A DNA stretch of 10,431 nucleotides from JAWXBM01 sp964602895 (GTDB lineage Bacteria > Pseudomonadota > Gammaproteobacteria > Xanthomonadales > SZUA-36): assembly GCA_964602895.1 (NCBI GenBank), contig CAZRTG010000128.1, positions 1 through 10,431 on the forward strand, read 5' to 3'. Both the position numbers and the translations under genes were made by a program. A model generated the notes under the pieces. The model searched no databases. It was not told the DNA's origin and saw only the letters and a list, made by a program, of their open reading frames with translations. The stretch's first letter is position 1; the number at the start of each line of letters is the position of its first letter. Of the stretch, positions 7,021 through 10,431 are shown one piece after another.

Positions 7021-7266
7021 ATGGCCTTGATGATCACAGAAGATTGCACCCTTTGTGATGCCTGCGTCGACCCCTGCCCCAATTTTGCGATCACGGCTGG
7101 CGAGGATATCTATGTCATCGACCCCTCTCTTTGTACCGAATGCGTGGGAGCGGAAGACGAGCCGCAGTGCGTGTTGGAGTGTCCGTCCAATGCCATCATT
7201 CCGGATCCTGACTTTCCTGAATCAAAAGAGGAATTACTGGAAAAGTACAAAAAGATGCACGATTGA
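7021..7266 (+). CDS. 2[4Fe-4S] ferredoxin, Allochromatium (YfhL-like) type
   Basis: A small cytoplasmic electron carrier of 81 residues with two cubane clusters. The first site is C9-x2-C12-x2-C15-x3-C19-P; the second is C38-x2-C41-x8-C50-x3-C54-P. The eight-residue insertion between the second and third cysteines of the second site and the charged C-terminal helix (SKEELLEKYKKMHD) mark the Allochromatium vinosum type, whose members have very negative and unequal cluster potentials. Such ferredoxins serve 2-oxoglutarate:ferredoxin oxidoreductase and benzoyl-CoA reductase in anaerobic aromatic degraders. Here the gene faces korA, so it is the likely acceptor for KorAB. AAAGGAAG lies 6 bases before the ATG. 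It is probably transcribed from the promoter at 6785-6813 under the palindrome. Confidence 0.93.
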   Translation: MALMITEDCTLCDACVDPCPNFAITAGEDIYVIDPSLCTECVGAEDEPQCVLECPSNAIIPDPDFPESKEELLEKYKKMHD

Positions 7267-7372
7267 ACGCAGCATGAATTGAATTTGTTGACTGGTTAGC
7301 CATTCAGCCAGGAAATTTAAGGTACGGTTACTTTGTAACTTATTAAAGTAGTCGAAAAGAAGCGGTGTATCT

Positions 7373-7406
7373 GGTTGGTTTTTTGTTATGGCACAAAAAA
7401 GCAACC
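7373..7406. repeat. Near-perfect 14-bp inverted repeat with T6/A6 arms
   Basis: GGTTGGTTTTTTGT (7373-7386) pairs with 7393-7406 with one mismatch and a 6-base loop. It lies in the 220-base gap between the ferredoxin and flavoprotein genes. No T-run follows the stem, so it is not a standard terminator, but the T-rich arm could act as one with weak upstream pairing. A smaller hairpin GTTAC-TTT-GTAAC (7327-7339) precedes it, and GGTTGGTT recurs at 7450-7457. I see no convincing promoter for the flavoprotein in this gap, although TTGACT at 7288-7293 could be a -35 box without a good partner. Confidence 0.5.
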
Positions 7407-7486
7407 GAAGGGGATATATCATTATGACTATTGAATGAAGAATAATGTTGGTTGGTTATAGTCGCTAACTACAGAAGGAGATCCAG

Positions 7487-9145
7487 GTGTCTAAAGTGAT
7501 AGATAAATCAAATGTAAAAATCATAAAGTCAGATGTTCTGGTAATTGGCGGCGGTTTGGCCGGTTGCTTTTGTGCTATGGCCGCTAGGGAGTCCGGAGCG
7601 TCTGTTGCTGTTGTGGATAAAGGGGTGCTTGAGCGTAGTGGTGATGCTGGATATGGGTTAGCAGATTTTTTGGCCTATTTTGCTGATGAAACACCAATGG
7701 AAGAGGCACTTGCAATATTAAGAAAATGGCCTTGGAGTATTTATGATTATCCCCACGCTCTCCAATATCTACAGACGATGCCAACGATATTACACAAATT
7801 GGAGGCCTTGGGAGTCAGGTTTCAAAAGGATGAAGCAGGAAAGTTTGTTTCCATGAGTACGTCTGGCATAGCGCTGCCATTACTGATGATTGAAAATGGA
7901 AAAGACTTAAAGCCGAAAATTGCAGAAGGCGTTCGTGCGTCTCGCGCAAGGATTCATAATCGCATCATGATCACCAATCTATTGGAGTCTGGTGGAGAGG
8001 TCACAGGTGCTGTTGGGTTCAATATTCGCACAGGTAAGCAGTTTGTTTTTAATGCTAAAGTTACAGTCCTAGCCACTGGTGATAGCTCGAGATTGTTCGC
8101 AAACAACGCCTTCAAAAATCCCTTTTTGGGACACATGGGACCGTTCAATACCGGCAGCGCAGTTGGACTTGCATTTGACATGGGAGCTGAATGTACCGAT
8201 TTAGAATTAGGGTATGCCAATTTAGAACCGAGAGGATCCAATGCTTCAGGAATGGCGCCACTAACTGGACTTGGCGCACACTTGCTCAACTCAGACGGTG
8301 AGCGGTACATGTTGAAATACGCGGCTGCTGGAGAGAAAACCGATCGGCCAACCTTGATCGAATCAACATTAAAGGAAGTTTACGAGGGGCGAGGACCAAT
8401 TTATATTGATTGTCGGCATCTATCAGAAGATGCTTGGAAGCATTGGGACGAAGTGATGCCTACGCTCAAGCAGAACTATCACTTATATTTATCAGAAAAG
8501 GGAATTGATCTTCGGAAAGATTTGATGGAAATGGATGTAAGTGGATTGGAGGCTTTTCGTGGAATGGTTGTAACTGAGAAAGGCGTTACCAATGTACCGC
8601 GACTGTCCGCTGCAGGCGCATGCACTATGTTCTGGTTGGGGATGCCTGGAGCCCTTACTGCTGGTTGGTCAGCTGGTACTGAGGCGGCACAATTTGCTTC
8701 AAAAGCAAGTCATCCAGATATCAATGAAAGTTCCGCAGCAGAGTTGCTGAACGACATGATTGCACCTCTTGCTAACGATGGAGGTTTGAACACCCGTGAA
8801 ATTGAACAGGCATTGCAAGCAATAATGGATGCACATGTCGGTTTTAAACGCAATGAAGTGGGATTACAGTTGGCAATCAGGAAGATTGATGGGTTTGGAA
8901 GAAAACTTGAACAGGTTACGACAGCCGATTTGCATGAGCTGATGCGATATCATGAATTAAAACAATTGGTTACTACCGCTAAAGTGATGGCGCGTGGGGC
9001 TTTGGAACGTAAAGAGACCCGTGCCTGGCATTCAAGAAGTGACTACCCTCAAAGAAATGACCCTGCTTGGGACGGACATGTTGTTCTGAAAAAGGGACCT
9101 AAAGATATTGAGGTAGAATTTCGCACTCGCGATTGGAAGGGATAA
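7487..9145 (+). CDS. FAD-dependent reductase of the fumarate-reductase/APS-reductase flavoprotein family
   Basis: A 552-residue cytoplasmic flavoprotein. The N-terminal dinucleotide-binding fold reads DVLVIGGGLAG (G21-x-G23-x2-G26) with D44 at the end of the second strand and ERSGDAGYG for the FAD pyrophosphate. A second FAD segment, VTVLATGDSSRLF, precedes the capping domain, and ...LSAAGACTMFWLGMPGALTAGWSAG is the late FAD-binding block. The C-terminal helical domain (ERKETRAWHSRSDYPQRND, about 505-525) is that of succinate dehydrogenase/fumarate reductase-type proteins. Overall style and the partner ferredoxin 4 bases downstream most resemble AprA of APS reductase, but no sulfate-activation gene is present, so the substrate is unknown and could be organic. 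There is no signal peptide and no covalent-flavin His motif that I can see. The GTG start has AAGGAG 6 bases upstream. Its sequence is visibly richer in A and T than korA. Confidence 0.85.
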   Translation: MSKVIDKSNVKIIKSDVLVIGGGLAGCFCAMAARESGASVAVVDKGVLERSGDAGYGLADFLAYFADETPMEEALAILRKWPWSIYDYPHALQYLQTMPTILHKLEALGVRFQKDEAGKFVSMSTSGIALPLLMIENGKDLKPKIAEGVRASRARIHNRIMITNLLESGGEVTGAVGFNIRTGKQFVFNAKVTVLATGDSSRLFANNAFKNPFLGHMGPFNTGSAVGLAFDMGAECTDLELGYANLEPRGSNASGMAPLTGLGAHLLNSDGERYMLKYAAAGEKTDRPTLIESTLKEVYEGRGPIYIDCRHLSEDAWKHWDEVMPTLKQNYHLYLSEKGIDLRKDLMEMDVSGLEAFRGMVVTEKGVTNVPRLSAAGACTMFWLGMPGALTAGWSAGTEAAQFASKASHPDINESSAAELLNDMIAPLANDGGLNTREIEQALQAIMDAHVGFKRNEVGLQLAIRKIDGFGRKLEQVTTADLHELMRYHELKQLVTTAKVMARGALERKETRAWHSRSDYPQRNDPAWDGHVVLKKGPKDIEVEFRTRDWKG

Positions 9146-9149
9146 AAAG

Positions 9150-9356
9150 ATGACAGTAGTAATCGATTATGAGAAATGCACTGGTTGTGGACGTTGCGAC
9201 CGTTTTTGCCCTGTGGATGTGATTCATACGGTTGCCGAAACAAATCTGCCGGTAGTCAGATATCCGGATGAATGTTGGACTTGTACCATTTGTGAAATGG
9301 TGTGTAACGACGATGCACTTGTCGTAATACCATCACCATTTGCAGTTTTGGTATAA
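9150..9356 (+). CDS. AprB-like 2[4Fe-4S] ferredoxin subunit
   Basis: A 68-residue protein with C10-x2-C13-x2-C16-x3-C20-P and, in the second site, C42-W-T-C45-T-I-C48-x3-C52. The 'PDECW-x-C-x2-C' signature is that of the AprB subunit of APS reductase, but the long AprB C-terminal tail that wraps the flavoprotein is missing. Only four bases separate it from the flavoprotein stop, with GAAGG about 10 bases before its ATG, so the two are surely co-translated and probably form a complex in which this subunit feeds electrons to (or takes them from) FAD. The last Cys of the second site is followed by Asn rather than the common Pro, which may shift the cluster potential. Confidence 0.9.
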   Translation: MTVVIDYEKCTGCGRCDRFCPVDVIHTVAETNLPVVRYPDECWTCTICEMVCNDDALVVIPSPFAVLV

Positions 9357-9500
9357 GCCTCGTCTCTGATCCATGTTTCCCGGCAGCATTGCTATGCTTT
9401 CGATTTGACCGTTACAGGCCACTGGTACGAAAGAAGGTGTTTTTCGAAGCTTGGGGCCGTCCAGGAAACCCAGGGCGATTCATACGTTCACGCAATAACG

Positions 9501-9521
9501 AGCCTGTTGCTATGACAGGCT
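9501..9521 (+). repeat. Hairpin in the leader of the amine-oxidase-type gene
   Basis: AGCCTGT (9501-9507) and ACAGGCT (9515-9521) form a perfect 7-bp stem with a 7-base loop, about 30 bases before the start at 9552 and just ahead of its ribosome site. No T-run follows. The rest of 9357-9551 holds no gene that I can support; a TTGACC near 9405 lacks a good -10 partner. Confidence 0.4.
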
Positions 9522-9551
9522 GGCTAACATGTCAACAAAGGAGTGAGAAGG

Positions 9552-10431
9552 ATGGTATCTATAAAACGACGCACTGTGTTGGGCATGTTAGGTGGCGCTG
9601 TTGGCAGCGCGGCACTCGCTAAATCATCGGTGCTCAGACCTCTTTATGCGAATGAAAGCCGACCGCTTGATGTAATTGTCATTGGTGCGGGCCTCTCAGG
9701 GCTAAATGCGGCGCTTATATTGAAAGAACAGGGATTATCGGTAAAAGTGCTTGAAGGTCGCGAAAGGGTCGGTGGACGGGTTAAGACCCTGGTGGATATA
9801 GCAGGCCGCCCAGAGGCGGGCGGGCAATACGTAGGCTCTGCATATGCACGCATGGTCGCAGCCATGCAACGGTTTAACCTCAAATCACAGCCTGTTAACA
9901 GAGGCCCACTTACAAGAAAACCTTTAGCTTATCGCGTTCGCGGGAAGTGGGTACTTAAAGACGACTGGCAGTCAAGCGATGTGAATCCGCTTTCCGGTGC
10001 CGAACGCAAAATCCTGCCGAATGAATTACTGGGTAACATGTTTCGGAATTCTCCTCTGACTGGAAAGGCTCCTGATGCATGGCTCCATCCCGAATTTGCA
10101 AAGTGGGATAATCTCTCAGGGCCTGATTATTTGCGTTCGCTTGGGCACAATCAGGCAACTATCGATCTCACCGGATCCTGGGTACATACGGACTCGTTTG
10201 ACATGACATCCTCGTTGTACGAGATGAAGCGGGAGGAATTTAATCAGAGAATGATTAATACTCCAAACCCAGTTAAAGTGTTCGAGATCGAAGGCGGTAA
10301 TGATCGCTTGCCCAAAGCCATGGCCGCTGCGATTGGTGAAGATTCAATTCTGCTCGAAAAAGCGGTTTGTTCCGTAGACAGCAGCGCTGACGGAGTAACA
10401 GTGGGGTGTATTGACGGTACTTCATATAGTG
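9552..10431 (+). CDS. Tat-exported flavin amine-oxidase-type oxidoreductase, cut by window edge
   Basis: The first 293 residues of an FAD enzyme of the monoamine oxidase/phytoene-desaturase-like superfamily. A twin-arginine signal (SIKRRTVLG followed by a Gly/Ala-rich stretch, likely cleaved near LYA-NE, residue 33) sends it folded to the periplasm. Then come DVIVIGAGLSG (G45-x-G47-x2-G50), E68 at the end of the second strand, RVGGRV (the GG-R flavin motif) and EAGGQYVG, typical of amine oxidases. Near the edge, IEGGNDRLPKAMAAAI is the second conserved FAD block of this family. The catalytic C-terminal half lies outside the window, so substrate class (amine, amino acid or other) cannot be read. 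AAAGGAG at 9537-9543 lies about 8 bases before the ATG. It follows the flavoprotein/ferredoxin pair in the same direction after 195 bases and may be part of the same unit. Confidence 0.88.
   Translation, partial: MVSIKRRTVLGMLGGAVGSAALAKSSVLRPLYANESRPLDVIVIGAGLSGLNAALILKEQGLSVKVLEGRERVGGRVKTLVDIAGRPEAGGQYVGSAYARMVAAMQRFNLKSQPVNRGPLTRKPLAYRVRGKWVLKDDWQSSDVNPLSGAERKILPNELLGNMFRNSPLTGKAPDAWLHPEFAKWDNLSGPDYLRSLGHNQATIDLTGSWVHTDSFDMTSSLYEMKREEFNQRMINTPNPVKVFEIEGGNDRLPKAMAAAIGEDSILLEKAVCSVDSSADGVTVGCIDGTSYS

Noticed and set aside
6836..7030. 64-codon plus-strand frame in the korA-ferredoxin intergenic region
   Set aside because: TTG start, no ribosome site, a composition like random AT-rich sequence, and it ends inside the ferredoxin gene.
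7487..9145. 3-ketosteroid dehydrogenase or L-aspartate oxidase
   Set aside because: These share the flavoprotein fold but are not paired with an AprB-like ferredoxin gene four bases downstream, and the C-terminal helical domain here is of the succinate dehydrogenase/APS reductase kind.
9389..9622. 77-codon plus-strand frame before the amine-oxidase-type gene
   Set aside because: It overlaps the start and Tat signal of the next gene in a different frame and has no recognisable motif.
1..10431. CRISPR arrays, tRNA or rRNA genes, toxin-antitoxin pairs, prophage genes
   Set aside because: I saw no regularly spaced repeats, no cloverleaf with a CCA-type end, no rRNA-like stretch and no paired small genes of these kinds.

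Overview
The window looks like a proteobacterial chromosome segment. A TonB-dependent outer-membrane receptor remnant and two Tat-type signal peptides point to a Gram-negative cell. A 2-oxoacid:ferredoxin oxidoreductase plus two ferredoxins point to low-potential, partly anaerobic electron metabolism. The sequence alone does not fix a genus. A run of 10 Ns shows this is a draft assembly.

Layout. (1) About 1-930 is the remnant of an IS91-type mobile element: a tyrosine recombinase broken by a -1 frameshift at a run of seven A, overlapping by ATGA the first ~17 codons of what looks like the element's transposase. (2) About 942-2468 is the 3' part of a TonB-dependent receptor gene that has lost its signal peptide, TonB box and plug, closed by a clear intrinsic terminator. 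(3) Reading leftwards from 6721 to 2617 is a four-gene cluster: korA (fused gamma-alpha subunit), korB (beta subunit), a ferritin-like di-iron protein and a Tat-exported alpha/beta-hydrolase-fold protein. The first three are joined by ATGA overlaps. (4) 6740-7020 is a divergent control region with a good rightward promoter and a perfect 10-bp inverted repeat over its start site. (5) Rightwards follow a 2[4Fe-4S] ferredoxin (7021), a fumarate-reductase/APS-reductase-type flavoprotein (7487), a 68-residue AprB-like ferredoxin directly behind it (9150), and a Tat-exported flavin amine-oxidase-type protein cut by the window edge (9552).

How it may work together. KorAB oxidises a 2-oxoacid with CoA (2-oxoglutarate is the best guess) and reduces ferredoxin. 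The divergent ferredoxin is the natural carrier. The AprAB-like flavoprotein/ferredoxin pair is a plausible consumer that would reduce an unknown organic or sulfur substrate. The ferritin-like protein may guard the oxygen-sensitive KorAB or supply its iron. The shared palindrome suggests one regulator controls both arms. The electron route and the substrate are inference; the gene families and layout are visible in the sequence.
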